Shown: piece after piece, positions 45,113 to 55,971 of the stretch | How positions within the stretch are numbered: the first letter of the stretch is position 1 | Layout of the letters: the number at the start of each line of letters is the position of its first letter | Source: Ephydatia muelleri | Taxonomy: Eukaryota > Porifera > Demospongiae > Spongillida > Spongillidae | Assembly: GCA_013339895.1 (NCBI GenBank) | Contig: JABACO010000040.1 | Coordinates: 253,477 to 317,476 of the forward strand | Length of the DNA stretch: 64,000 nt | Reading direction: 5' to 3' | Translations under genes and position numbers: made by a program | Notes under the pieces: model-generated | Told to the model about the DNA's origin: nothing | Seen by the model: the letters and a program-made list of their open reading frames with translations, nothing else | Databases searched by the model: none

Positions 45113-45271
45113 TTTCCACTCTTGTGCAAACGTAAATTTTAAGTATGGAACAACATACATGTACTAGTAATGCTCAGAGTATCAATGAGCACTGAGCAAA
45201 CACTTCAATATATCATGTACGCAACTCATGTTATTTAATATTTAAAAAGGAGTATTCAAAAGTTTAAAAAA

Positions 45272-46258
45272 GTGCCAGTGGGAGGGATTCTAAGTGCCAG
45301 AGGGAGGGATTCTAAGTGCCAGTGGGAGGGATTCTAAGTGCCAGTGGGGGGGGATTCTAAGTGCCAGAGGGGGGGATTCTAAGTGCCAGTGGGGGGGATT
45401 CTAAGTGCCAGTGAGAGGGATTCTAAGTGCCAGTGGGGGGGATTCTAAGTGCCAGTGAGAGGGATTCTAAGTGCCAGTGGGGGGGATTCTAAGTGCCAGT
45501 GAGAGGGATTCTAAGTGCCAGTGGGAGGGATTCTAAGTGCCAGAGGGAGGGATTCTAAGTGCTAGTGGGGGGGATTCTAAGTGCCAGTGGGGGGGATTCT
45601 AAGTGCCAGTGAGAGGGATTCTAAGTGCCAGTGGGGGGGATTCTAAGTGCCAGAGGGAGGGATTCTAAGTGCCAGTGGGGGGGGATTCTAAGTGCCAGTG
45701 GGAGGGATTCTGAGTACCAGTGGGGGGGATTCTAAGTGCTAGTGGGAGGGATTCTAAGTGCTAGTGGGGGGGGGGGGGGATTCTAAGTGCTAGTGGGAGG
45801 GATTCTGAGTACCAGTGGGGGGGATTCTAAGTGCCAGAGGGAGGGATTCTAAGTGCCAGTGGGAGGGATTCTGAGTACCAGTGGGGGGGATTCTAAGTGC
45901 CAGTGGGAGGGATTCTAAGTGCTAGTGGGGGGATTCTAAGTGCTAGTGGGGGGGATTCTAAGTGCCAGTGGGAGGGATTCTAAGTGCTAGTGGGGGGGGG
46001 GGGGGGGATTCTAAGTGCTAGTGGGAGGGATTCTGAGTACCAGTGGGGGGGATTCTAAGTGCCAGTGGGAGGGATTCTAAGTGCTAGTGGGGGGATTCTA
46101 AGTGCCAGAGGGGGGGATTCTAAGTGCTAGTGGGGGGATTCTAAGTGCCAGTGGGGGGGATTCTAAGTGCTAGTGGGAGGGATTCTAAGTGCTAGTGGGG
46201 GGGATTCTAAGTGCCAGAGGGAGGGATTCTAAGTGCCAGTGGTGGGGATTCTAAGTGC
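45272..46258 (+). repeat. 22-bp G-rich minisatellite, about 44 copies
   Basis: The unit AAGTGCCAGTGGGAGGGATT plus CT (22 bp) has sub-types GCCAGAGGG, GCTAGTGGG and GAGTACCAG, and G-run length varies from 3 to 14. The array ends in the palindrome AGTGCCCAGGGCACT. The strand is G-rich enough for quadruplex formation. It begins about 160 bp after the recombinase stop codon, inside the same insertion. Confidence 0.95.
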
Positions 46259-46660
46259 CCAGGGCACTTAGAGTCCCTCTCGAGGTTTCTACCTGTGTTT
46301 AGATACCTGCAATTGACCAATCAGATTGCGCGAATCACTTCCGCTATTGTCTAAATAATAATATTGTGTGTAGGTCATGTTGTGTGCATCATGTGTCAAC
46401 TAGTGTGGAACACAACTCTTGTGAAGTAAGACCAGAAGAGGAAGAGCGATGAAAGGACAGCTGTACAACACATGGACACTACACATGTACATACAAACAC
46501 ACACACCATTGATAATAGAATATGTTGGAACTTTGAAAACTAATACCTGCAAACGCTTGTCTTTTTTTATCAGCAGTTCCATGACACTGAAATTGCAAAG
46601 CGTGGGCAGAGGGTGTGAGCCCATCCGTAAGTCTATGTCAGTTTACAGGCTCCCATTCTA

Positions 46661-47598
46661 CAGTAGCGGTCAAATCAAACATCACACATCGTCTTAGTGC
46701 TACAATCTGGCGACGATGCAGATCTAAAAAGACTATTCAAAACTATTAAACAAACGAAACCTATATCGGCACCTAGAAAGTGCTAACTAGCGGGTGGGAC
46801 TTACATGTAGTCGCATTGTGCGCTTGCATGATACAGACAGTACGCGCTTATAGAAAAGTAGGACCTGAACATGTGCCTTGGCTTAGGCTTTGGAGATTGT
46901 CTATTCACAGCAGCAAAATCGCCTGTGGCTCTTCATTTGGACACTACACTCATCAGTCCACAAAAATTGCATCCATTAAATTCATCTTGGCCCACTCCAG
47001 CCGCTTCTGTTTAATAACCGATTACATGCGGAATTGTTTCATGCATGGTATCAGAAAACGTCCGTACTGTATACCGCACGGCGTGGTATGTTTTTGTGTG
47101 TGTGTGATCTTGCGAGGTTTCGCTTTGTAGCGGTTGTCATCGACGCAACACTTTTGAGTCAGCCGGCGCAGTTGTTTCGTCGTCGATATGCATGCATCTG
47201 TTGCTCAAATAAGGCCTTAATTTCTGCAGTCACCTTAATTGGACAAACGCCCTGAGCCCGGCTTTCTAGCATCTTGTGGGTTTCCGCGTACTTCTTCAAA
47301 AACAAAAATACGTTTTCACGACTACACGATAGAATTTCGACCTTCAGTAGGTTACATATTGTAGGAGCCTTGTAGCCTTTGCGAGCAAGACATAACATGC
47401 GAAGCTACAGATAGTCATCTTTATCAACTGAAGCACGTGTGTAATAGCGGCCAACTAACCTAAAACGATAATTTGCAATGTGCTAAATAGTCAGCGTTTA
47501 AACGATACAGAGCCAAACTAACCTAAAAACGAAGCCTTATATTCGTCGCACGGTCGTACCACTAAGCCAATGTGTGATGTTTAATTTGACCGCTATTG
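46661..47598 (-). mobile_element. Internally deleted Tc1/mariner-like element, 938 bp
   Basis: 29-bp inverted ends (CAGTAGCGGTCAAATCAAAC... and the reverse ending GACCGCTATTG) with 2 mismatches, flanked by TA on both sides. The paralogous locus (TCCCATTCTATGTGTGTAAA near 32690) gives the empty site with a single TA. It contains the N-terminal part of a transposase on the minus strand. Confidence 0.88.
47159..47398 (-). pseudogene. Tc1-like transposase N-terminal helix-turn-helix
   Basis: Minus strand: ARKGYKAPTICNLLKVE, FLKKYAETHKMLESRA and KVTAEIKALFEQQMHA follow the paired DNA-binding helices of Tc1-like transposases. A frameshift then leads to DDETTA in another frame. The DDE catalytic domain is absent. 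Confidence 0.75.
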
Positions 47599-47928
47599 TA
47601 TGTGTATAAATATTCTGTGTTGGTATGTGATTGTGGAGGGGGTGCAGCACACAATGGACTGGGAAATATAGCTACAGTACAATAGTTATGTTACACAATA
47701 CATGTACATGTAGTTACATCATGATAAATTACCAGGCTTATGGTATAGCACCTACTGCACATGTCATGGCAAATGGCAAAGGCAATTTGATACATGTACA
47801 TGTATGAAGGTGGAGTAGGAGGTACTACATGTATAACAAGGAGCCACATGTAACCAGTGTAAGGGAGATACAATGTATGGACATGTGTGACATCCTGTAA
47901 CCACTGAATACATGTCTACCTACTGTAC

Positions 47929-48027
47929 CTTTGTGGCCTGATTGATATTAGCTCCAGCCTCCAATAGTGTCTCCACTACATCAAGATGTCCGTTCCTACT
48001 TGCTGCATATAATGGACTGCAACCATC
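47929..48027 (-). CDS. Ankyrin-repeat exon (33 aa)
   Basis: 99 bp, phase 0 both sides, acceptor TTTGTATTGCAG, donor GTACAG. It encodes DGCSPLYAASRNGHLDVVET then LLEAGANINQATK, a full consensus repeat. Intron sequence on both sides is nearly identical to 30360-30723, where the paralogous exon is truncated. Confidence 0.85.
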
Positions 48028-49187
48028 CTGCAATACAAATGTCATCATAACCAGAAGTTAGACTGTCACATGAAAAGTGGTTCCGGGTTAAACAATTTCA
48101 CTGCCACAATGTGTCCCCCCTCCCTTCCCCACCCCAAGACCATTTATGCACGATCTACTTTATTTGATACAGAACATGTATTTAAGGCATGCATTTGAAC
48201 CTTAGATAGTATTCTGTGTTTGTATGTGATTGTGTGTGTACATGTGTATGTGTGGCAGTGTGCAGAATGTACTACAGTAATCGATTTGGTGTGTGTGACC
48301 AGGGCAACACACAATGCATGGACTGGAAAAAATAGCTACAGACAATAGGTACATGTATCAATTACATGGAGAAGCCAGGGGAATCCTTATGCAAAAATGG
48401 CCTATCAATTAAATTGACTATTGCTCCAAGACGATTGGTCCAACCTAGATCAACAACAGCTAGCCTAGTTGAGGCAAGGTGTGTAAGCTATGTGTGTACA
48501 TATATGTATCGTGTTTAATATGGACCATTATCACAATGACATGTACACTGGACATTTACCCCTGACAGTAAATGCACAGAATTCAATGTACACCCATGAA
48601 GTGCATACTGCTAGCTGACTGATTAGAACGTAGTGCTCTAATTACAACTACTAGGATATATCGTCAACCTTGTTACTGAATTGAGGGAATTATCTCTATG
48701 TACACTGTACAAGCAATATTCTAAGCTGCCAGTGCAAGTTCTTTGAACCAGTTTCCAAGGACAAGTTAACTACTATAGGAGTACTTCCAAACAATGCCAT
48801 CATTGCAATGTATGTATGAATACATAACAACTGAGACGTACTGTACGATGCTGAAAACAGAGAGATAGATGGAAGGGGAGGGGGTGAGGAGGGAGGAGAG
48901 AAGAGGACAGAAATGGAATGGATGTGACCCCCCAGCAAGATACATGTATATGTGAATGTAGGTGTAACTACAGTGTACATGTACTGTCTAGAATAACAGA
49001 CCACCATTACTATGAAGTCTTCTCACATGCATATCTACATGTACAGTGTACATGCACACGTGCACTATTGCATACCACACGTGTACTCGTAGTCACAACA
49101 CATATGCACACACACATCTGGATGAATGGATGCTACAGTGTTTCAATACGGAATACCCATCTAAATACATAGATCATTGATTATACC

Positions 49188-49315
49188 ATATGTCTACAAA
49201 AGAATGCAACAAAATAAGCGTTTAACTTTCGTCAGGATTGAGATAAACATTTTCTCTCAATCCTGATCGATGAAAGTTCAATACTTTATTTTCTTGCGTT
49301 TTTTTGTAGACACCC
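49188..49315. mobile_element. MITE copy (AGGTGTCTACAAAA family)
   Basis: Diverged copy of 33419-33538 at the equivalent position of the duplicated module. Left end ATATGTCTACAAAAGAATGC, right end TTTTTGTAGACACCC. Confidence 0.7.
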
Positions 49316-49624
49316 TATACACAGTAAGTTTAATCATATGCCCACCATTGCAGCTGAACATGCAACACACCAATGAGCTATTACAATACACAAGCATGGA
49401 TACAACATGACACACCAAACAGCTCCAACACAGTGCACATTTACACTAAATGCATGTGAAAGATGAGACATACATACATGTAAGTTCAAAGCTTTTCTCA
49501 AATTTCATAGCTCGGCATGTTCAATACATGGATAGTACTGTAGCTTTATTTTATACACAATCGGCTGTGTTGTACAGGTACAATTGCAGTTCAATGAACA
49601 TCATGTATGTGTACATGTACCTAC

Positions 49625-49723
49625 ATTAGCAACCTGGTTGATATTAGCTCCAGCCTCCAATAGTGTCTTCACTACACCAAGATGTCGATAAAAACTTGCT
49701 GCATACAATGGACTGCAACCATT
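49625..49723 (-). CDS. Ankyrin-repeat exon (33 aa)
   Basis: 99 bp, phase 0, donor GTAGGTAC. It encodes NGCSPLYAASFYRHLGVVKT then LLEAGANINQVAN. The usual NGH turn is YRH here. It is the intact paralogue of the frameshifted exon at 33861-33958; about 1 kb around both exons aligns. Confidence 0.82.
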
Positions 49724-50700
49724 CTGCAATACAAATGTCATCATAACTAGAGGCTGGATAAGTGGAGGTGGGTGTTGAAACATAACATATGACAGATGTA
49801 ATATTTCTGTACAAAGGGAGGTCGAAGGTGGAGGGTAAAATGACAGATGGGTGGGAGGGAAGGGACAGAGCCAGGGGAAGGAAAAATAGGCTATACACAA
49901 AATGTTACAGAAGGTGGGTATGAAGAGTATTAAATTGTTGCAAACAACAGATAAGGCGTCCAGAGTCCTTTGGAGTATGAAGTATTGTACCAGCAACTTG
50001 TAATTCTCTCTCTCATTTAATACCTTCTCTTGGCACTGACATTTTTGGGGTATGAACTGAAATACATGGTACTCTCACGACTGGCAAAAAGGGGGAATTT
50101 ATACAAATGAACTTTTTGAGTAACACATTTTGTTGCATAATTTCAAACTTAATTGCCATTTCATTTTCAACCTAATAGATATTTCATAATCAGCATGAAA
50201 AGCCCATTATTGATTGTATGTTCGTGCTTAAAGTTGTCAACCAAGGACTAACAGGACAAGATAACGAAACTTGGTAACAACATAATATCTAATTAATGCT
50301 TTCCCTGGGATGCTCCCCTTTCACTAAGTGTGCCTGATATTTGGTAGCTGTCAGGGTAATGCACAGAGATTACTGCCCATGTTCACTGTCACTGTTTTGC
50401 CCACTGAGGGGGCAGGCAACAGCCACAGCTGGACGATTGCTACCTAGCCAACAGGGACCAATGACAAGTGCTGGCTATCATTGGGTCGGCCTGTGTTCCA
50501 AACTATTACGCTGGCAATGGTTAGGTGGCTATTGGGGTAGAAGCCTTGAGGGTGCCGCCCAAGTATAGTGTAACTATATATCCCGAAGAGGGTTTAAGGT
50601 GGGTTTATGGTTCCAGGCATGGGAGTACAAATACAACATGTGTGCATGTGCCAATGTGAGTGTGTAAACGTTACTGAGCTGAGGCTATGACTGCACTGTC

Positions 50701-51390
50701 TTAGAGCTGTGTCAGAAGGTGACACATGTACACCTTGTAGGCTTCACTCCGCCATCTGCCTAGGTTCTTGATCGTTGCTGGGGGTAGACCACTCCTAGAC
50801 ACTGCTGTCGCTGCTCCAATTCTTAGGCTGTGGGTGTGGTACAACTTTGTGCTATAACCACACCTCCGGATCAGATGATGCAGGACCAATCTCAGTGCCC
50901 TCTGTGAGTGCTGTCCCTGATTCAAACAGAAACAAGGGTTTCCTTGCAGATCATGTCAGCTGAACTAGGTATCTCTGCTTGCGAGGTGTGGGCAGCACGT
51001 GGTGTGTGTCTGACCGATGTTGATCAGGCAACTTTCCCCCCTCTGGTCTGTCTTCGATTTCTTAATCACAACTACCATGCTGCCTTACGCATGATGTCCT
51101 TTGTGGTAAGGAGCTGGTCAGGGTTAAATCCACACGGTTGGGTACTATAAACTCGCTGACCCTGAACAGACCGAAGAAGCCCAGTATGATGGCTGCTTTG
51201 AGCATGAAGCGATCGTGAGATGGTTTGTGATCCCTGTCAAGTTCTGAAAGCATCTGCCCTAGCATCTCGTTTGTAATCAGTTGATGTTTTGGCTTAAGGT
51301 GGGCTGCTGGCATGGAACATTCGATGCCTTGGTTGGTGCTCGCTGGACTCCTGTGACCATTCATATGGTGTAGGTAAGACACTGAGCATA
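50701..51390 (-). pseudogene. Tyrosine recombinase of the DIRS/Ngaro-type element
   Basis: Upstream part (51382-51062): LKAAIILGFFGLFRVSEFIV, the helix with the first catalytic Arg. Downstream part (50925-50701): YHTHSLRIGAATAVSRSGLP and TIKNLGRWRSEAYKVYM, giving the H-x-x-R, the GRW (third His/Trp position) and the Tyr. The two parts are in different frames, with a gap between. Confidence 0.8.
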
Positions 51391-51399
51391 AGAACTATA

Positions 51400-51990
51400 C
51401 GATGATCACCTGGATGTAGACCTCTTTGATGTTCTGACCTCTGTCAATGCTACCACTGCAACTAGTGGGAACATATTCACTAACCAGAAAGGAGATGCAG
51501 GAAGTCTAAGAGCAAGATTTATGTCAACTGTAAACAGGGTGATATGATATTCATTAAAAACACTGTGGCTGGGTGTTATGTGCTTGACAATCAACTGACC
51601 AGACTATTTTAGGGGTCTTAAAAATTAGGCTACCTGCCTTTAAATCAAAATCCCAGGCCATCATACCATTTTCCCACTAAGTTATGTAAAATGCTGTTGA
51701 AAAGTATCTATAATAAATTGGCATTGACATACATAACACATTTATTGAAAGGTATGTCCTCCATAAAACCTTCCATTTTGTGTCAAAATAACAAGCATGC
51801 CCTTCATTAGGTGCAAACAGTAGTCATTCAAAACACGCACAGTAGGGAACAAAATTATTTATACAAGAGCATGTACATGTATTGGGCTAATCAAGTATAA
51901 TTGGGTATGCTAATGTATATATATTGTGAAATAGTCTACTTCATTGAGCAGAACAACTGTGAGAAAAGGTATGCAGATTGGAAACTAAAG
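51400..51990. other. Intra-element or intronic sequence without clear coding
   Basis: AT-rich sequence between the recombinase and RT/RNase H parts of the element. No motif recognised; it may be a secondary insertion. Confidence 0.35.
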
Positions 51991-51993
51991 GGG

Positions 51994-52807
51994 CTACAAT
52001 AGTTTTTGGAATGACACTGCTGATATATACGCCTGGATAGTCCCCGGCTGGAGGTTCATACTCAGGTCCGTCACGAATAGTGCCAGAGTTCGTGCTGTGC
52101 CTGGGAGTGGTTTTCGGTGGTGGGTGCTGCAGAAATCGTAATCACTGCGAAACCATGCCCCATTAAAGTATGCTCCATAGCCCAGTGTCCCAGTTGGTAT
52201 CGAGGAAGATTGATACCCCATTCCATGAGGGCAAGAACCTGTTCCACCATATGATATCCTCCCTTGCCTCCACGTTAAGGTGAATGTGATGGTGCAGCTT
52301 GGAGACTGGGGTAGACAACTCTATCAGCCGACGGAGGAAGTGATGACCAGATGGAACCACTTTGGCAGCAAATGACAGCTTGCCAATTAGTGACAGAAGG
52401 TCCCTCTTCGTGGTCTTGTGCTTTCCCAGCCAGGATTTGATCAAGAGGGTCATTTCTTGCAGCTTGTCTGGTGGAAACCGCAGCTGTTGGAGTGCGATGT
52501 CGATAGTGATGCCAAGGAACGTGATGGTGGTCGCTGGACCTTCCAGCTTGTCCAAGGCAACTGGGATCCCCAGCTTCTCGCACACTTTAAGCATGGTTTC
52601 CGTTGACTCACTACAGGTGGGTTATCCAGGTGGGCCAGCCAGGAGGAAATCATCAAGGTAGTGGATCAGATCTGCTGCACAGTTGGTGGCCATGATCCAG
52701 TGAAGGACAGAGGCAAACTGGTAGTAGATGTATGGAGTTGACTCGGTTGTTGCACCCTCGCTCGAAGGTTCGCTGGAATCTTCAGACTTGGGTGTAGTGT
52801 CGGGCAC
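51994..52807 (-). pseudogene. Reverse transcriptase and RNase H of the DIRS/Ngaro-type element
   Basis: 52807-52622: YYQFASVLHWIMATNCAADL then HYLDDFLLAGPP, with the YLDD active site. 52594-52163: TITFLGITIDIALQQLRFPP, TTKRDLLSLIGKLSFAAKVV and FLRRLIEL, typical of DIRS-group RT. 52221-51994: LGYGAYFNGAWF (RNase H) and LSMNLQPGTIQAYISAV, the start of the recombinase core-binding domain. RT motifs before YLDD are missing, lost by a deletion joining the SAP ORF end to this region. Confidence 0.82.
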
Positions 52808-52811
52808 GTCT

Positions 52812-52967
52812 TCAACGTTCAGGCTCTGGCTCGCTTGAGGGATCCTGAAGGTGTAGGTAGAGTCGCTCTACCAGGGCCGCCTTGTTTCCCGTCATCGCAA
52901 GCTTTGCCACTCCATGCTGAAAACGGAGGGCCTCGCACGCTAACTTTTCTAATTCCTTACAGTTCAT
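52812..52967 (-). CDS. 51-aa ORF with a SAP-like DNA-binding motif
   Basis: ATG at 52967 to TGA at 52812. It reads MNCKELEKLACEALRFQHGV, then TGNKAALVERL and an acidic SSEPEPE tail. The helix-extended-loop-helix spacing with GNKAxLVxRL is the SAP motif, which binds AT-rich DNA in chromatin proteins. It sits where the gag-like first ORF of a DIRS/Ngaro element should begin. The calling basis is pattern only; an RNA-capture or nuclear-targeting role is a guess. Confidence 0.55.
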   Translation of the reverse strand: MNCKELEKLACEALRFQHGVAKLAMTGNKAALVERLYLHLQDPSSEPEPER

Positions 52968-53467
52968 GACTACAAACTGCAGTGGCTGATGATTGAGTGA
53001 GTCACCCTTCCCAGACCTCTCTTATATATATACCATGCCTGGAACCAGACCCCATAAACCTGTTTGGTGGTTATGGTCTGTGGCTATAGACTGGGGAGGG
53101 ATAGTATGCTTAGCTAGGCCTTTGATGTTTATCTAAAGATGAGGCTTAGCTGACAATGTTTACTTAGACCTAAATAACACCTAATTTACCAAAAGTAGTA
53201 TTATTGTTTTAAAACAAGCTCATAACAAAAGTGTTCCACATGAGAGGACATGGTGGCATAAAGCATGATGATTTGACTTGGAATGACCCTGTAGTACATA
53301 TCTACATGTAGCCCTGGTTCTTCAATAATCAAAGCACCTGCTACATGCACTGGATGGCACACTGCTGACAGATTTACACCCAATCACCACACAGTAACAG
53401 TTACATACAGTGTAAGTGTATACACCAGATCACACCTACACATCATGAACAAACACTCACACACACA

Positions 53468-54277
53468 TAAGGCTTGAAACCGGTTGTGTCGGAGCTCCGG
53501 TTAACCGGTTAACCGCGATTGCGAGAATTAAATAACCGGTTCTATTTCAGCTAAATAACCGCTTCAACCGGTTGTTAAAATATTTAAGCAACCACAACCG
53601 ACCGGTTGATATTTTATTGAGGAGTTGCAAGTGGCGTCACGTCTGTCTTACATCTACCAATAATGCTGGGTGCGAGAAAACAATAAGCGGACGAAAGCGA
53701 ACACTGGAGAGATTCATTTCTTATGCATGATACTTACAGTAACTTTATTATATTTGGAACAGTGTCCAGCAAAATCAGCCCTATGATATTATCATATTTT
53801 ACAGGACAAGCAAAAGAAAAGTAACGCTTGAATTGAAATGTATGGCTAATTAGAAATTCAGTACCCTATAACTTTATGATAAGACGCGGCATTGACGCTG
53901 TTAGGATATATATTCTGGATAGCCCATGCGTAAGGACCATTTGCCAGAAACTCTTTGGAGTTCACAGAAAATTTGAAAACTTGGAAAACTATCCAGAAGG
54001 GTGACTTTGCTGGACACTAGCAATAAGGCGACATTCTTAGGGGTACGACGCGGACCATCTTTCTTGCCATGTGGCAAAGCCCGAGATTGTGCTGGTTTAA
54101 CTTTTGGTCCCATCGATTATGCATAAATAATCGATAATTAATTGTTAAACCGGAAATAACCAGTTGTTTTAAAACGAACAACCTCAACCGACCGGTTATC
54201 TCATTAACCGACCGGTTTTTAAATTTGAATAACCTCTTTCAACCGGTTGTTTCTAAACTAACAGGTTTCAAGCCTTA
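53468..54277. mobile_element. 810-bp element with ACCGGTT subterminal repeats
   Basis: Ends TAAGGCTTGAAACCGGTTGT and ACAGGTTTCAAGCCTTA are inverted repeats. Both sides are CACACACA, so the target duplication cannot be told from the host (CA)n. About six AACCGG/CCGGTT motifs cluster in the first 140 bp and about five in the last 140 bp, many as perfect AACCGGTT. The paralogue at 29322-29350 lacks the insert. Its middle (53830-53960) resembles the MITE family at 18892 and 55426. No transposase is encoded. Confidence 0.8.
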
Positions 54278-55033
54278 CACACACAGACACACACACATCA
54301 GAAGCTAATGCATCATTCACTTCAAGCTGCAATTCAGAATAACATGACCAGTGACCTTTCTGATTAGCTTGGACATAGAGGAGGGCAGGGAAAAGGCAAA
54401 ATGAACCTGCACTTTGGGAAATGAACCTGCATTAGTGCAGATGTGTGGACGTGAGGCATGTATGGAACAAAAGTGATGCATTGATAAAGTATGCAGCTTG
54501 GAAATGAGCCCCTTTGCTCTTACACGCATACACAAAATGTTAGTAAGCTTATAGCTCTTGTGTTTCTCTGTTATGACATCATTAACACTTGGTGGTTACT
54601 GTGTAAACAAACTAAGTACAACAAGGTGAATTCAAGTCTTTCAACTGGTACACTGTATTACAGTCCAGTGGTTCGTCTCTCCATACATCTGTCAGGCAAG
54701 TGCCTTAGGGATATTTGCAACACCTAAACAACACCTAATTTGTATTGTTAAACTAGCTCATAGCAAAAGTGTTCTACATGAGAGGACATGGTGACATAAA
54801 GCATGATGATTTGACTTGGAATGACCCTGTAGTACATATCTACATGTACATGTAACCCCTGCTCTTCAAGAATTTAAGAACTCTGACAACATGTTGCTTG
54901 CCTTGGACTGTTGCATAACATGAAATTCCTTGCTTGCACCAACAGGAATGTCACACATCCATATATGGAATCACGAGGGAGTGCATGAACATCCTCATCC
55001 TCTAAATGTGAATGTATTATAATGTACACCTAC
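54278..55033. other. Intronic duplicated sequence
   Basis: 54455-54720 is a third copy of the block at 29540-29830 and 31680-31945. 54720-54830 repeats 53185-53290. No gene. Confidence 0.6.
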
Positions 55034-55132
55034 CATACTGGTCTGATTGATGTTTGCTCCAGCCTCCATTAGTGTCTTCACTACACCAAGATGTCCATTA
55101 AGACTTGCAATGTATAATGGTCTCCGACCATC
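55034..55132 (-). CDS. Ankyrin-repeat exon (33 aa)
   Basis: 99 bp, phase 0, acceptor TTTGTATTGCAG, donor GTAGGTGT. It encodes DGRRPLYIASLNGHLGVVKT then LMEAGANINQTSM. It follows the 102-bp exon at 55870-55971 in transcription order. Confidence 0.85.
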
Positions 55133-55425
55133 CTGCAATACAAATGTCATCATAACCAGAGGTGTGGGTGGACCAATTTTCACTGTACAACTTGGTCACT
55201 CTGGACAATGGTTGTGACAAAATTGTAGCGACTTGCAAAGTAGTAATTGTACAATACACTGTATACTAAATTGCTTGTTATTTACATGTACATGTCAAAG
55301 TGGTATGGTCTTGCTTAATTAACTCTTTTCCCTCTCACACGCTCATCATGGAGGGGATCCATTTTGGACTGGCAGTTGGGCCACTGTGTAAATTGGACTG
55401 CCTTGTACATGTACAGATGTACATT

Positions 55426-55678
55426 TGTAATCGTTTCCACGAAAATGGACCTAGCACATACATTTTCAAATTTCCAGTACGTGCGATAGAAATGTAATGC
55501 TTGCATTGAAATGTATGGCTAATTAAAAATTTACAGCCTTATAACTCCATGATAGATACACCGATTCTCAGTGCATAAGAAGTAATGTGTAGGGAGACAT
55601 TTCAGACTTCTAGAATGTCAAACAAAATTGAAATCTTGAAAAAACATGCATCAGGTCCCTTTTCACGGAAATGATCCC
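55426..55678. mobile_element. Short inverted-repeat element (MITE), copy 2
   Basis: Starts TCGTTTCCACGAAAATGGAC and ends GTCCCTTTTCACGGAAATGA then TCCC. It is the reverse-complement relative of 18892-19124. Non-coding, in an ankyrin-gene intron. Confidence 0.7.
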
Positions 55679-55869
55679 AAATCAGGTTGCATGCGCACTT
55701 GACACATTATAAAGTTTCCCTATTAAGGCCCCAGGTGATCACACTGACTTTATTCTGCTTCAGTGCCATTGTACTGTATTATGATCTAATCGTACAAGTA
55801 CTTGGGAATACCCGCACATGTGATAGTTCGAGTTAAAGCATATCATTAAATAAACATCCCACCACTTAC

Positions 55870-55971
55870 ATCAGACCTTGCTATGTTCATATCAGCACCT
55901 GCTCCCAACAATGTCTGTACGACATCATGATGGCCTTTCTCACTCGCCACATACAATGGAGTTGTGTTGTA
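55870..55971 (-). CDS. Ankyrin-repeat exon (34 aa)
   Basis: 102 bp, phase 0, acceptor CTCCTTTACCAG, donor GTAAGTGG. It encodes YNTTPLYVASEKGHHDVVQT then LLGAGADMNIARSD. It is one residue longer than the 33-aa exons and belongs, with 57315-57416, to a second exon subtype. Confidence 0.83.

Larger units (their letters stand above)
43098..46352. mobile_element. 3.25-kb composite insertion: hairpin, hAT, Crypton-type recombinase, minisatellite
   Basis: Paralogous locus copies near 29985 (GGATAAATAATAATACTG) lack everything between GATAAATA and AATAATATTG here, defining the insert. The strings TTTAGACAATAGC (43249) and GCTATTGTCTAAA (46340) are inverted near its ends. The short direct repeat AATA or TAAATA at the borders fits the small target repeats left by Cryptons, but the boundaries are ambiguous by a few bases. 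Confidence 0.55.
50290..52990 (-). mobile_element. DIRS/Ngaro-type tyrosine-recombinase retrotransposon, decayed
   Basis: Reading leftward on the minus strand the order is a SAP-like domain (52967-52812), reverse transcriptase palm/thumb (52800-52300), an RNase H remnant (about 52200), then a tyrosine recombinase (51390-50701), followed by about 400 bp of non-coding 3' region. This RT-RNase H-YR order defines the DIRS/Ngaro group; no DDE integrase or LTR is present. The flanks match 36120-36540 (53020 onward) and 34255-34500 (50030-50290), so this copy fills a site in the duplicated module. Frames are broken repeatedly. Confidence 0.8.

Noticed and set aside
53255-54830. Complete GGGTCATT elements at 53280 and 54818
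   Set aside because: Only one end is visible at each, with no matching inverted partner nearby; they are better treated as repeated module sequence carrying a solo end.
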